NCBI RefSeq assembly: GCF_000972845.2
Contig: NC_040027.1
Coordinates: 11,647,760-11,711,759, forward strand
From: Larimichthys crocea
Lineage: Eukaryota; Chordata; Actinopteri; Sciaenidae
Length of the DNA: 64,000 nucleotides
Direction of reading: 5' to 3'
This document shows, one piece after another, positions 38,289 to 55,022 of the stretch (position 1 is the first letter of the stretch; every line of letters starts with the position of its first letter). Both the position numbers and the translations under genes were made by a program. The notes beneath the pieces are model-generated. The model saw only the letters and a list, made by a program, of their open reading frames with translations, ran no database searches and was not told the origin of the DNA.

Positions 38289-38394
38289 CATAGTTTCTTC
38301 TTTTATGCCAGGATGGAGCGGGTGAAGCAGAGGGGCTGCAAACAGTAACTGAAATGCTAGATGCTCGATCCTAAACACATTTTAGTTTGTTTAA

Positions 38395-39987
38395 TGCATC
38401 ATAAAATAACCAGAAATGATCTGGTTCTCTCTAGTTATCTCCAGTTTCATGACCCACAAAACATTAATAGCCAACGCAGATCAACTTGCATGCATATTAA
38501 GTTACATTTTTTAAAATATGAATGCCTTGTGCATGCCAGCACAGCTCCACCCGAGTGTATATGTGCATGCATTTACAGTTTGTTGCTGTTTGGCAGAGGA
38601 GAACAGTGGAAGAAGAGGACGTTATAATTTATAGGCAGGGCGATGATCAGTGCAGGAGGAAGTGAGGAGGTTAGCCATATGGATGAGAAGGGGATTGGGG
38701 TGAATGTCTCATTTGCAAGGACAGGAACAATTAGAGGGAGAGGTAGACAGATGGGCCAGTTAGCAGAGGAGAGGAGCCATATAGGAGGAGAATCATTTGG
38801 ATGAGAGGTGAGAGAGGATAAAGATGAGGAGAAACAGGTCATTTATTTACTCATTTATAAAGAGGTCTAATAAACAAGCTGATTTAGAGAATTATTTCAG
38901 CGTGGCATGCAGATGTCGCTAGAAAATGTTCAGAACTTACACGAAGCCTCGATTTTGTTTCTTTTCCCCCACAAATGAATGCCGAAAGAGTTAGCAGAGC
39001 ACCTTATTCATTATTAATTGTCCCTGAACACGGGGGATCCACATACTGCAGGAGATATTTAAATTGAGAAAATTACATTTACGTTTTGTTTGTGTAGTGA
39101 AAACTCTCTCCAGCTGAGGCATAGGAGGGTGAGGAGAGGACAGACAGCTCATTGATCAAACAGCTTCCCTCCTCCTCATTTATTCAGACAGGAAATCCAT
39201 CAACTCCTTTTCTCTGATCTCTCCACCTCTTCTTTCACACTGCTCCTCCCTTCTCCGAGCAACTACTCCCTCGATTCTCTGATCTCGCTCCTCTCCTTTC
39301 TTCTCCTTTTGTGCCTCACCCATGCAAATGGGACACTTGTGGAGTTTTAAATCATCCGTGTGTCATGATGTGCTCGGTGAATTCAAGCACGTTTGTCATG
39401 AACTGTTTTCAGTTGTTATTGACTGCCTGCGTTTCCCACAATGCCTTTCAACGGCCAATAAGATGTGACATTCGATGTCAGGGTTTGATGGAAATTGTTT
39501 TTCTTCCTTAAACCAGTTATTAATGTTTAAAAAATGTATAAAAAGAGACTATTTACAGTTTTTTAATCACTCATCGTCTTCTCTCTTTAATACCAGATAT
39601 ATTCTTAAATGTACTGTAGTCATTCTTGTTAGATATTTTGCATAATTCAAAAAGTTCTGTCCAAGTCATAGTTGTTAATATTCATTGCAAGCATGCCTCA
39701 ATAGACTTAGGACTATTTGAGGCTATACAGTGGGCGGAAAGATGATTCATTTCTCTTGTGTGACTATTGACTTACTGATTATGAAGTTATGTGAAGTGTA
39801 TCTATGACTTTGTAGAGACATTTGTATTTACAAGTAAAAAGAAAAATGCATAATCCGACAGCAAAACGATCTTTTTGAGAGAGAAACAGAGGCTCCTTAA
39901 AGACTTCCCATCACAGTACATGTGTGTTTTGGTTTCTGCTGCTAACATGTTTGTTTGCTTCATGTGTGTGTTTCTTTGTGTCCTCAG
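38395..39987. other. dab1 intron 2, 3' part
   Basis: No exon or recognisable repeat family. A purine-rich stretch lies at about 38585-38840 and a pyrimidine-rich one at 39200-39310. Confidence 0.55.
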
Positions 39988-40086
39988 GGTATAGCTGCAG
40001 CAGCACGGTCTAAAGGAGAACACAAACAGAAAGTGTTCCTGACCATTTCCTTTGGAGGGATCAAGATCTTTGATGAGAAGTCAGGG
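39988..40086 (+). CDS. dab1: dab1 coding exon 3 (PTB core)
   Basis: Encodes residues 71-103, 33 codons in phase 0. Begins [15 protein letters not shown] and continues [17 protein letters not shown]. Lys83 matches mouse Lys82, the second lysine implicated in PI(4,5)P2 binding. The [11 protein letters not shown] segment is a conserved beta strand of Dab-type PTB domains. The acceptor is gtcctcag and the donor gtaagc. A 42-nt GT run begins at 40101, 14 nt past the exon end. The only clear change from mammals is GIAAAAR in place of GVVAGAR. Confidence 0.97.
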
Positions 40087-40097
40087 GTAAGCTCAGA

Positions 40098-40100
<3 letters not shown>

Positions 40101-40142
<42 letters not shown>
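40101..40142 (+). repeat. (GT)21 microsatellite 14 nt past exon 3 donor
   Basis: An uninterrupted GT run beginning 14 nt beyond the dab1 exon 3 end. In the transcript it is a (GU)n tract close enough to influence the 5' splice site. Length is likely polymorphic. Confidence 0.95.
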
Positions 40143-40143
<1 letters not shown>

Positions 40144-41060
40144 CCCTCTGTTAATGAGGCATCTCCATGAGAGGGAGGCTGCCCAGGGGAAATCAGGAGA
40201 CCCTAATTGAAACCCAGAGAACAAGGCCTCAGTAGATGAGAGAACATGGCTATCCCATTGTCTGCCTCTCTGCAAACAGCAACAACACCGGTTCCATATT
40301 ATGCTCCGAGATTATTCATTTTACAGCGAGCATGGTCGGCCGCCTGCATCTACGTATTGCTGTCCGACTGCAAAGTTTGTTTTGGTTTCACCGAGACATA
40401 TCGACAAGTCTGAGATTTTACTCCGACAGGACCGGTCACAGATAGCGGACACTCACTGTGGACAGAACAAATGGGGAATTCAGCAGTTGCAGAGCGAGCA
40501 CGGATACAGCTCAAGGGAAAGTGGCCAATGGAGCGCGGTGATTTCTTTTTAAAAATTTCTTATCCAAGGATCCTCTGACAGGTGTTGTCCAGGTTCAGTT
40601 CCCCCACTGGCCGTCTCTGTCACTGTATCCTTGAGCAAGAAATATAATGCCTACATTCCCCAGGATACTTAGCACTCTGTTTGGATGACAGCCTCACTGA
40701 ACAGGCCATTTGTGTTAATAATGGAAAATTAGTGTCCCATTAAATCCCAGAAACTTCGTTTATAAGGTGCTGGGCTCAGTCGTCTGTGCACGCTGGCGTT
40801 TTTCTTTTGGCAGCTGGAGCAAAAGCGCCTTATTTTTAAAACATAATACAGAATTAACATCTGCTCCTTTTGTGCGCGGTGTAAATATGCAGGGTGAGCT
40901 TGTCTGTTTCACTCTGCTCTGTCTGGCTGTCAGTGGATCTGATTGTGAACGTAGTCTTGTTTAGACGCGGTATGGAGCTCGCTGCTCCGCACCTGGCTTT
41001 ACTGGCTGACGTGGTAAGTCTGAGATTTACACCTCGACAGGAGCTGGATGTCACTGACAC

Positions 41061-41101
<41 letters not shown>

Positions 41102-42904
41102 CCAGCAGTCATTCAACTGTGCAGGGTATTAGACAGGCAGGACACAGTAACCAGTGGCCTCCCACATGGCAGCCATATTGCATGCAGCCAAACTCATCCC
41201 TCACCAGTCCAATCCTTCATCCCTCTTTTTTTATAACCCTCATTTCTCTTCGTCTGATCCCCCCTTCCCGATGCTTCAAACTCTCCACAATGAAAGATAG
41301 AGAGGGATAAAGAGGAAGAATCAGAGATAGATAGAGAGTCAAAGGGGAGAAGGTGCAGAAAAGGAGAAACAAGAAAAAGGGTGAGAGGAGTCGAGGATGG
41401 AAAGAGGACAGGAGGGAGGGACAGAGACGGACTGAAACAGAGAAGGATAGGTAGAGAATCAGTGAGCATATGTCAAAGTAAAGCTCTCCACAGGGAGTCC
41501 TTGTCCTCTGTCTCCGCACATTAATATTAACTATAGAGATATGCTGTCCTTACTATCAGTCCTTCAACCACTTCTAATGGTAAGGGAGGAAGGGGGAGAG
41601 AGAGGGAGACGGAGAGGGAGAATGACTCTGCTGAGGTTCAGGGATCTTGACAGTCTCATTCCCAGCCTGTGCATCAGTCAGCCAGATGGGCGGATGGATG
41701 TATGGGTGAACAAATGGATGGATGGCCTCTCTTGGAGGAGGGAAGGTCGTGCAGGATGGAGGGAGGTGGTGCTTGAGATGGAGGAGAAGAAGAGGGGAGA
41801 CATTAATCTAACAGAGGGCAGGCCAGCATGTCTCTCTCTCTCTCTCTCTCTCTCTCCACACACACATAACACACACACACACACACAGACGTATGCACAC
41901 CGCCCTCTTCACCCTCTTTTCGTCAGACGCCGCTCCACGTCAGGTCAGGAACTCACAAGAGCGAAGGGCCGAGCTTCACCGGCCTGCTGCTCGCTCGGAG
42001 AATGAAATCAGAGAGATCAAATTAGTCCAGCCGACGGAGAAGGAACATGTAAGAAAAAGTACACGTGGGAAAAGGCTGTTTAGAAAAGACCCTGAAGCAA
42101 AATATTCACACGGAGTCTAGACGGAGAGCTGCAGCTGCTGCAAGACAAACAAGACGGAGGAGGGCACAGCAAGAAACATCCGCCTTACGTTCACTGCGGC
42201 TCCTGTCAGATATATCCTGACTTTATGTCGACTAAGGATCATCACGCTTTCCCAAAATTAATTAAAAAGAGGTTAAGATCGGAGGGTTAAGCTTCAGGGG
42301 GTGAACTCTGGGAGTCGATATGTGTATAGACCAGGAGGTGTCATGACGGGGGGGATAACCTCGCAGGCAACCCGCCAACTGTTGCTAAACTCTGATCGAG
42401 CAGCTCAGCCCTGCCGACTTAGAAAACAGTAAAAAGAGCACAAACAAAACAAATCTCTCACGTGAAATGACCGAAAAGATTTTAATGACTTCATTATGTG
42501 CATGTCCAAATTCTCCATTATCAAAGATCATTTAGTTCAGTCCAGCTCGTGTGCATGTGTATTTGCATCAGTGACTGACAGAGAGCTCGTTAGAAGTCAC
42601 CACAGCAGTGCCACCTCTTGCTAGGAACTAATTAAACCTCAAAGATAACTGCTGATCTCAGTCCTGTGCCACTGGCTGGAGACCGGACAACCTCCGCAGG
42701 CCTTTCGACGATGTCCGCCCCTCTAGGATGGACATGTGAAGCGAGAGGAGGAGGAGGAGGAGGAGGAGAGAGTGGGGGGGAGATAGCATCCTGCTTCTTC
42801 TTCTTCTCCTCCCTCCCCACTCCCAGCGTAACAGGGAATATCTTGGTTCAGTGGCCAGAAACTGCTGAAGGGCATGCTGCTCACAGTCCCTCGGAGACAC
42901 TGGC

Positions 42905-42935
<31 letters not shown>

Positions 42936-43506
42936 CTCTGTGAGATTGTGAGAGAGGGACGAGCGGTGCATATCAACAGTGCTGGAGAGAAGAGAAAGAG
43001 GAAGAGTACACAGTCAGTATCGACTTTTTTTTGATACACCTACCTGTTTTTGCAAACAACCCACTTCCCCAGAGAGCGCATCTATTTAAGCAGCTTTGAT
43101 CGGCGTCTGATTGGTTGGCGCCGCCAGACATGTCGGCTCCAGGAACATCCGCCCTCCTGGGATTCAGTCTTACTGTTTTGTCCAAACTTAAACCAAGAAT
43201 AATTCAAGTAAAAAACATTTTTGATACAAACGCAGCAGTAAGTCAGACTAAATGTGTTTCCGTTCCAGCTTTAAGTGTGCAAAAGTTTGAGCCACTTGCA
43301 GTTAATTAAGAATAACAAGGTTACTCTGCTTATTAGCGCTGCCCAGTCCAAGAGTGTTAATATTCATGACATGTGACAAACATTTTGGAAAAGTCCAAAA
43401 CTAAAAGCCCAGTGTGCGTTCTTATTTTCATTTAGAGCAGCACATTGTCTGTCGGTCTCTGACAGCTGCATTAAAAATGAGGTGGATCCCTTCATGGTAA
43501 CAGTAT
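40143..43506. other. dab1 intron 3, 5' part
   Basis: No exon seen. TG 41067-41099, purine-rich tract 41290-41470, TC run 41831-41856 with CA runs to 41888, TG 42907-42935, GGA/GAG repeats near 42745-42770. Confidence 0.55.
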
Positions 43507-43635
43507 AAGGCTGCTGCTGCAGATAGATCAACTGAACATGGATATAACGTGCTCAGAAAATGGGGCCGTACCTGACACACAGGTACTGACTGTACGTGAA
43601 TGTAAATCGGTTCTGCTCTCTCGACTTGCTACCAA
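43507..43635. repeat. 129-bp direct repeat, copy 1 (left of gap)
   Basis: Starts aaggctgctgctgcagatag and ends at the gap. It matches 43776-43904 over the full 129 nt with two differences visible by eye. Confidence 0.95.
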
Positions 43636-43645
43636 NNNNNNNNNN
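43636..43645. other. assembly gap (10 N)
   Basis: Ten N between the two 129-bp direct repeats, followed by 130 nt of A/T-rich sequence unique to this side. Confidence 0.99.
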
Positions 43646-43775
43646 ATTACACAAAGTGACAAGTGACAACATAAGAATAAAAATATACTATAAAGCAAAC
43701 TATACATAATAAAATATCAAAAAAGCAATAGTAAATACGATAAAATAAAATATATTGTACAGAGGTATATACAGC

Positions 43776-43904
43776 AAGGCTGCTGCTGCAGATAGATCAA
43801 CTGAACATGGATATAACATGCTCAGAAAATGGGGCCGTACCTGACACACAGGTACCGACTGTACGTGAATGTAAATCGGTTCTGCTCTCTCGACTTGCTA
43901 CCAA
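43776..43904. repeat. 129-bp direct repeat, copy 2
   Basis: Near-identical to 43507-43635. Immediately after it the sequence continues into ordinary intron. The layout suggests the two alleles, with and without a short AT-rich insertion, were placed in tandem. Confidence 0.95.
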
Positions 43905-45248
<1,344 letters not shown>

Positions 45249-45255
45249 TAGGCAA

Positions 45256-45258
<3 letters not shown>

Positions 45259-45286
<28 letters not shown>
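45259..45286 (+). repeat. (TG)14 microsatellite 25 nt past exon 4 donor
   Basis: A pure TG run just downstream of the exon 4 splice donor, giving a UG tract in the nascent dab1 RNA. Confidence 0.95.
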
Positions 45287-49160
<3,874 letters not shown>

Positions 49161-49199
49161 ACAATACTGGAGGAGGATCTGGAGGACCCGGTCTACCAG
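49161..49199 (+). CDS. dab1: dab1 coding exon 6 (39-nt exon, second YQxI tyrosine)
   Basis: Encodes residues 188-200, TILEEDLEDPVYQ, 13 codons in phase 0. It completes the first YQTI motif and supplies Tyr199 (mouse Tyr198), whose YQYI motif is finished by exon 7. In the family these YQxI sites are phosphorylated by Fyn/Src and recruit SH2 proteins such as SOCS, PI3K p85 and Src kinases. The exon is very short and flanked by short introns (462 and 460 bp). Its phase-0 borders allow frame-preserving skipping; developmental skipping of tyrosine exons is known in vertebrate Dab1. Confidence 0.97.
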
Positions 49200-49659
49200 G
49201 TAACTTCCTGACCAATCACATCGCTGCGTTCACCTTCTGCAATTCTAGCCTAGTCGGCTTTGCTCTTCTGTGTGTGTGTGTGTGTGTGGGTGTGTGTGCA
49301 CTGTGGTGATATACAGTTTGGAGGATGTCTGCAGATGTGGATGTGGAGTCAACAACAGGTGGAGAAGTCTGTGTCTGTGTGCATGTCTGTTAGTCGGGGC
49401 TGCATGATTAGCTGAGAGATGTATACGCCTTCTCAGCGGCTTTGGGAATTTTTGTTGCTTAACTTCTCCTCCATGTGTCACCGGGATCTATTCTTCAACT
49501 GCTGTTTAATGAGAATCTATTGACAACTGCTGTTTGACTAATCTCCTCTGCAATTTCACCCCTTCCCTCTCACCTTTCTTTATCTTCCAATTTCTCTTCT
49601 CCCGCTTCTTCTTTTCCTCTCCTCCCTCTCTCTCCGCCCACCCGCTGCTGACGTTGTAG
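49200..49659 (+). other. dab1 intron 6 (460 bp)
   Basis: Short intron with a TG run at about 49270-49297 and a long pyrimidine-rich stretch at 49557-49645 before the exon 7 acceptor. Confidence 0.7.
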
Positions 49660-49722
49660 TACATTGTGTTTGAGGCGGGACACGAGCCCATCCGTGACCA
49701 ATCAGAAGAGAGCATTTATCAG
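49660..49722 (+). CDS. dab1: dab1 coding exon 7 (first YxVP tyrosine)
   Basis: Encodes residues 201-221, starting YIVFEAGHEPIRDQSEESIY and ending with Q; 21 codons in phase 0. Tyr220, followed across the junction by QVP, forms the YQVP site equivalent to mouse Tyr220, which recruits Crk/CrkL and Nck. The acceptor is acgttgtag and the donor gtactc. This exon is one residue shorter than I recall for mammals: the acidic stretch before the tyrosine reads DQSEES rather than DPETEEN. Confidence 0.97.
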
Positions 49723-50297
49723 GTACTCACAAGCTCGTCCTGTCTTGCTTGTGTCTCGGTTATATCATTGTGAGATGTGGTTAAGCGGCCGACAAGAGGT
49801 GTTTTAAACAAAGCAAGAGATTTAATCTTCCAGTTATTAGCCGAGTATCAGCTACATCACTCCCTAATGGGATAAGTACATTGTGGCCACTCATGAAATA
49901 AAGATACAGGAAATAAAAAGACAGTAAGTATTCAGAGGCAAACAACCAACACACTCTCTCTCGAGAGGCCCTGACAGTTAGAGCTAGCGACCCCAGGGAG
50001 AGGAGCCTTTCTCTGGGTGCACTACTCAGAGGAGTGGGTAGACCTCCAAGGGATGTGGAGGAGGGGGGAGGGTGCCGTGTGTGTGTGTGTGTGTGTGGAG
50101 GGGATGTGGAGGTTATTCCTGGGTTGTGTGGATGGCGGACCCCTCCTCTTTTTCTCTCCTACCCTCCCTCTTTATCCCGAGGAGATGAAAGAAAGCGGGA
50201 GAAAGAAAGATTAATCACCAGCCTCTCGTTTGATCTTTAAATAAAATGGATTGAAAATAGACGGAGTGCTGGCCCGTGCACAAACGTACACAAACAG

Positions 50298-50335
<38 letters not shown>

Positions 50336-51078
50336 TCAGGCGTAAGAAACGTGAGCCTCAGCCAGCCTGCAGCCACAGAGGAACTAATGTATGAATAAAG
50401 ATGGCAGCTTCTGGAAATAAACATGTGAAAGAAGTCACAAGCTGTTAAGAAGAGGGGAAAGAATGGCACAGGCTGTGCTAGACAGATATCCACATTCTTC
50501 ATCAGTGCTATTTTTTCCCACACAGTCTGATTAGGGCACATCCAACTAGGGGGAGAATAAAACTATTTTAAACGCCGTGTCACTGCAGGGGAAACAAAAC
50601 CCATAGGAGTCACGCGTATCTGCATTCAGCTATCAGCGCATATTGTCTTCTCGTCGCACACACTGTCAAATCTATCCGGCCTGTGTGACATGGAGATATT
50701 ACATGTCTTCATGTGTGTGACAATTTGAGTTATTACATGTCTGTGGGTGTGATAAGCAGCCTTATCCATTCTTTATTAGAGAGAGAGAGAGCGTCACCGC
50801 AGGCCAACAGTCCGCTGATTAGCCTCGTAGATGAGTTCTCACTCCACAGATTTTAATTCTGATTATCCCCGCACACACACACACACACACACTCACTCTC
50901 ACACTCTACTAGTGATTGATTTGATTCCCGAGGAGCCAGGTTTCAGGGTTTTGTGTTGGCATCCAGTGTGTCGCAGTGCTGTATCAGTGATGTGTAAAGA
51001 CTGCTCCACTCTTTGATTAAACCAGAGGTAACGGGCTCTCTCGGCTCTTCTCTGACTTTACTGGCCGATTGTGTGTAG
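49723..51078 (+). other. dab1 intron 7
   Basis: No further exon seen. GT run at about 50079-50096, CA run about 50300-50328, CA about 50872-50891. Confidence 0.6.
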
Positions 51079-51132
51079 GTTCCCACCAGTCAGCAGAAGG
51101 AAGGGGTCTATGACGTCCCAAAGCGACACCCA
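51079..51132 (+). CDS. dab1: dab1 coding exon 8 (second YxVP tyrosine)
   Basis: Encodes residues 222-239, VPTSQQKEGVYDVPKRHP, 18 codons in phase 0. Tyr232 in YDVP is the second Crk/CrkL-recruiting site (mouse Tyr232). The acceptor is gtgtgtag and the donor gtgagt. The residues after YDVP are KRHP, where mammals have KSQP as I recall. The exon is in phase 0 at both ends, so it can join either to the cassette at 54864 or directly to exon 10 at 57482. Confidence 0.97.
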
Positions 51133-53468
51133 GTGAGTGACCGTGTGTTTGCCCTCGTGCTCACCCTTCCCTCCCCTTCCCAGACAAACCTCTCAGCTGT
51201 TCCCACTATTCCATACTTCCCTCTGGTAATTTCGCAGTCCCCTATCCCAGATAGCGATCCGCTGTGTCTGATTGTCCCCTGAGAGGTTTGCTGGGACCCA
51301 GTGCTGTTGTGCAGTGTGTACTGTGCTACTCTTCTTGCTTGTGCTGTAGCTGTGGTGGCTGGTGCCCTTTCTCCTCCGTGCTCCGTGGTGCCTGCTCTGT
51401 ACGGTGAACTGGAACACTGTGTGCGTGGATGTGTGTGTCTGCTTGATGAAGCATGCCTGGCTGTGGTTTGAATCCAATACAAACCTGCATGACCTTATCC
51501 CAGATTGTGCTGAACGTAACATTTTGTCACTGTCATATTCTTCATCCTGTGATGGATATGAATTATACGTCTGACTTTAAACGTGCATGACATCATATTT
51601 TTGAGTCTGTATCTCAGGATGTTGAACAGTTTTTCACCCATGCACATAAGTGAGAGTGTTTGCAGTGTTTGTTGTGTGTGTGTGTGTGTGTTTGCAGTGG
51701 TATATCTTTAAGCTCCTGTTATTGCCTCACACTGCCAGTGGTTATAATGAAAGATGACCTTGGCCACTGTCAGGCTGCACTATAACTCAGCTGCTCTTTT
51801 ATCTGCCTATAAAGATGCTAGTTATGTTCCCGCCTGATTTAATCTGCTAAAATCTTCACACTCACAATAACCAGACTGCTGTCCTGTGTGTGTGTGTGTG
51901 TGTGTGCTTGTGTATTCCTACTTCAACACCTCATCCCATGTTGCTGTTCTGGAGATGAGTTTTCCCCTCAGTCCATCCAGAGCCCACCAGCTCTGTGTGT
52001 ATTCCCCCTGCAGTGGGTCTTTTATCCTTAAACCGCTCAAACTGGACTCCTCCACGTCACTACTGGCAGTCACAAATCCCACTCTATGAATTTGGGTAGG
52101 CTTGGAATCAGTCTCGCAGTTTTCTGCCTGCATATTATCCTCAAGCTTTGGTAAGAAGCTTACAGGCACCGTAGTATTTCTGTTCTCTCTTCACCCAGCC
52201 CGCAACACATGCTGCTATTTGGATTGCTTTCATGTTGGCAGGTGTCTTGAACGTGAAAAAATCCAATATTTCTCTCTTGTTGTGCAACCAATTGGACTAG
52301 GCGTCCATTCTGGTTTAAATAAAGTGAATTCAAGTCTTCTTCTTCTGCTCCCAAGTCAGTCAGAGTAAATATAACCGAGGATCAGAGAAATATAACTGGA
52401 TCATAGAAATTTAAGAATTTGTTTTGTGTTTTCATTTAAAGATCATTTCATTTGGTTTGAAGATAAATCCGGACTCACAGACGGCAGCTGTGCCGCGCTC
52501 TCTGTGGGTTGAATCTTTCAGGCGTATTGCGCCTCAGTCAGAGATGTCACAGCAGGTATTTTCCATCAGGAGGCAATATGCTGCATACACATCATATTGT
52601 TAATATGAGCAGTCACGAGGAGAAATGGGAACCTGTGACAGCTACAGTATCTTACATTTAGTAGAAATAACTGCAGAAGTGTCAGAAAAACTGATGCAAA
52701 TCAGCCGTCACTGTAAATTTAAATGCATTCTTCACACCCAGTCAAACAATTCAGCTGATTACAGAGTTACATAGGCTGCACAACGACTCACTTTAAGTTA
52801 TTGTTATAGTTAGATCCTCTACAAACATTTAGGAGGCAACATAAATTTTTATGTAAAGTGACCGCAGGGCTTGCAACTTGAAATAACACGTATCAGTTGG
52901 ATATTTTTTCTTCAGCCATCATGCCGTGAACGTGGCAGTGTCACCTGTTGCGACATTCATGATTGCTATTTCGAGTGGATTTGCTGTTTATTTCATCGGC
53001 GGGAGAGGTTCACCGTCTCCCCGGCAGAGGAATTGACGGCGGGCAGTAGCGTGAGATGAGATCCTTGCTGCGTGTGTGCGCGTTATACCTCGGATGAAAT
53101 GATAGCACCGGCAGAAAATGTGACCTCCTGTCTGAGCCCAATCTCTTCCAGTGTTTACTCTGACACCTCCTTAAACGAGACAAATCAATAAAACACACAC
53201 ACACACACGTGAGGCCGTTTCAATCTACTGAGCCCTTGACCCTGTAAAAACAGAGAGTGGCTCCCTCAGAGACCACATGTAGAGGTCAACATAGCACCAA
53301 ACACATCAACTCTGCTCAAACACTGGATTAGTATGATATATGAATTCATATGTGATGTGTAAGTATCATATCTTATACTGTGCATGGCCGATCTAAAGTA
53401 GGTCACCAAAACCTGTGTTTTAATTAAGGCCTAGCTTCCTGATTTAAATAAAGGATGCATTAAAATAG

Positions 53469-53507
<39 letters not shown>

Positions 53508-54863
53508 AGTGAGGTAGAGAAAAAGTAGCCAGGTTGTGTTCAGAGTTGTGAGTCTGTGTGTGTGTGTTTGTGTTGTGCAGCCAGTGTGATCAGTCAGCCG
53601 GTAGGGGATCGGCTAGGTGGCGTTAATTAAAGGGGCTGCGATAATTGTATGCAGAACACATGTGCACAGGTAATTACTGTTTCCCTGGAGATGGCTAATT
53701 GATAGGTGGCGGCTGTACTGATAAAGATAAAGGGCTGGGCAGAGAGGTGGCAAGAGTGTATAATGGGCACGGAGCGATAATTGGCAGGGCAACTGAGAGA
53801 GGGAGAGAGAGAGAGAGAGGACTGGGCAGCAGCAGAGCAGCTTTTAGAAAGGTTAACAGGAGATATTATACGTTTCAGTCCAACTGGCTAGGTACGTTTC
53901 ATCATTTGGATTTAAATGAAATATTATGAGTCAGGAGCTTCAGAGAAAACACGCAGCAGAAAAAAATGGACAGTATTTCCAGAACTGATTAGTATTGGGC
54001 GAGCTGTTATTGTTCTTCGGTGTCGGCTAATGATGGCCATACTTCACGCTTTCATCCAAAGAAAAGCGTACACTCAGCAATATTGTAGTGCGCCGACATC
54101 TCTCGCACTGCCAGACCAATCAGCACATCACGATTCAGTGCCAGTGCTGGCGAAAGGTCTGGCAGAAGCAGCCGTCGTTCTGCTCTAGCTGGGAAGAGAT
54201 TTTGGAGGTTGTGTGTACAGTCAGAGTTTTCAGGGATGTTGCGGAGAATACATCTGAACACATCGGTGTGTTTTTAGTGTCGCTCAGGAGCATAGATTCA
54301 TTTTTGGCTCTGTGTTTTGTCGCTTTGCAGTAATAAATCATCATAAACATAATACTGGTCTTATCCTGTAATCTTAAGATTATAATTCACTTTGATGGAG
54401 ATCCAGCTGGTGATGACGCAGAGCGAGCGTGCAGGAGGGAAGCTGTGTTTTTCTGTTGCTATAATGTACTCCCTCCCTTTGCGCTCACATGCAGCATGTC
54501 AGATAATCCAGCCTGCCTGTCGGCCTGTCTCACACTGTGGTTCCTGACACAGGGGAGAGCAGGCTTTACAGAAACACAAAGAGGGTTTAAACCCCAGCTC
54601 AGTGCTGTAGTTTAGACTAAAGGTAGGGATGATCTTTAAACCTTTTTTAAATCTTCACTTCGTCTGGCAAGAAGAACATCGCTCTGTTCCTGAGTTTGTG
54701 TGTGTGTGTGTGTGTGAACACCTGCAGACCATCACGTTCCCCTCATTTCACCTCGCCCACATCTGTCACACCTTCTGTCTGAGTGTATGAGCGACTAACA
54801 TGTTGGTGTGTGTGAGCGCATTTTCATCCCACCTTCCATCTAACAGCGGGGTTGTGATTACAG
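51133..54863 (+). other. dab1 intron 8 (before the candidate cassette)
   Basis: I looked here for the mammalian cassette starting VSNGYSFEDF and saw nothing similar. TG 51884-51905, CA 53191-53208, GT 53470-53503, GA 53803-53818, TG 54697-54716. No other supported feature. Confidence 0.5.
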
Positions 54864-55022
54864 AACGGACATCGAAACAACCACCGCAATCATCAACCTC
54901 ATCAAACCCGTACTCAACCCATCCAACGAGAACAAACTCGAGAACAAACTCAGCAGAAGCAGCAGCAGCAGCAGCAGTTTGTGGCAGATCTGATAGACTT
55001 AGACCTGGATTTGGTGACTCAG
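54864..55022 (+). CDS. dab1: candidate dab1 cassette exon 9 (Q/N/H-rich, LIDLD clathrin-box-like motif)
   Basis: This is an open stretch of 53 codons in phase 0. A ctaac branch-point-like sequence at 54840-54844 precedes the acceptor gattacag, and the donor is gtaagg. An in-frame TGA at 54855 forces use of this acceptor. The product starts NGHRNNHRNHQPHQ, has a 12-nt tandem repeat coding REQT twice, then six CAG codons, then FVADLIDLDLDLVTQ. LIDLD fits the clathrin type-I box (L-phi-x-phi-D/E), a motif known in the relative Dab2 (LVDLN). Inclusion gives a 622-aa form. It sits where mammals carry a different cassette. Evidence: coding capacity, phase and splice sites only. The polypyrimidine tract is weak, consistent with regulated use. 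I know of no description of it. Confidence 0.72.

Larger units (their letters stand above)
37187..38394. mobile_element. old TIR element (AAAGGTCCAGTGTGT type), host of two nested insertions
   Basis: Begins ttaaaggtccagtgtgtc, a sequence I recall as the end of a widespread teleost DNA repeat. A decayed inverse copy (atcctaaacac...gtttaa) ends near 38394. Its body is interrupted at 37368-38288 by a SINE with a 14-bp duplication. Right boundary approximate. Confidence 0.55.

Noticed and set aside
52871..53059. Possible extra coding exon in intron 8
   Set aside because: The open frame has no Dab1 similarity and no paired acceptor and donor in phase 0.
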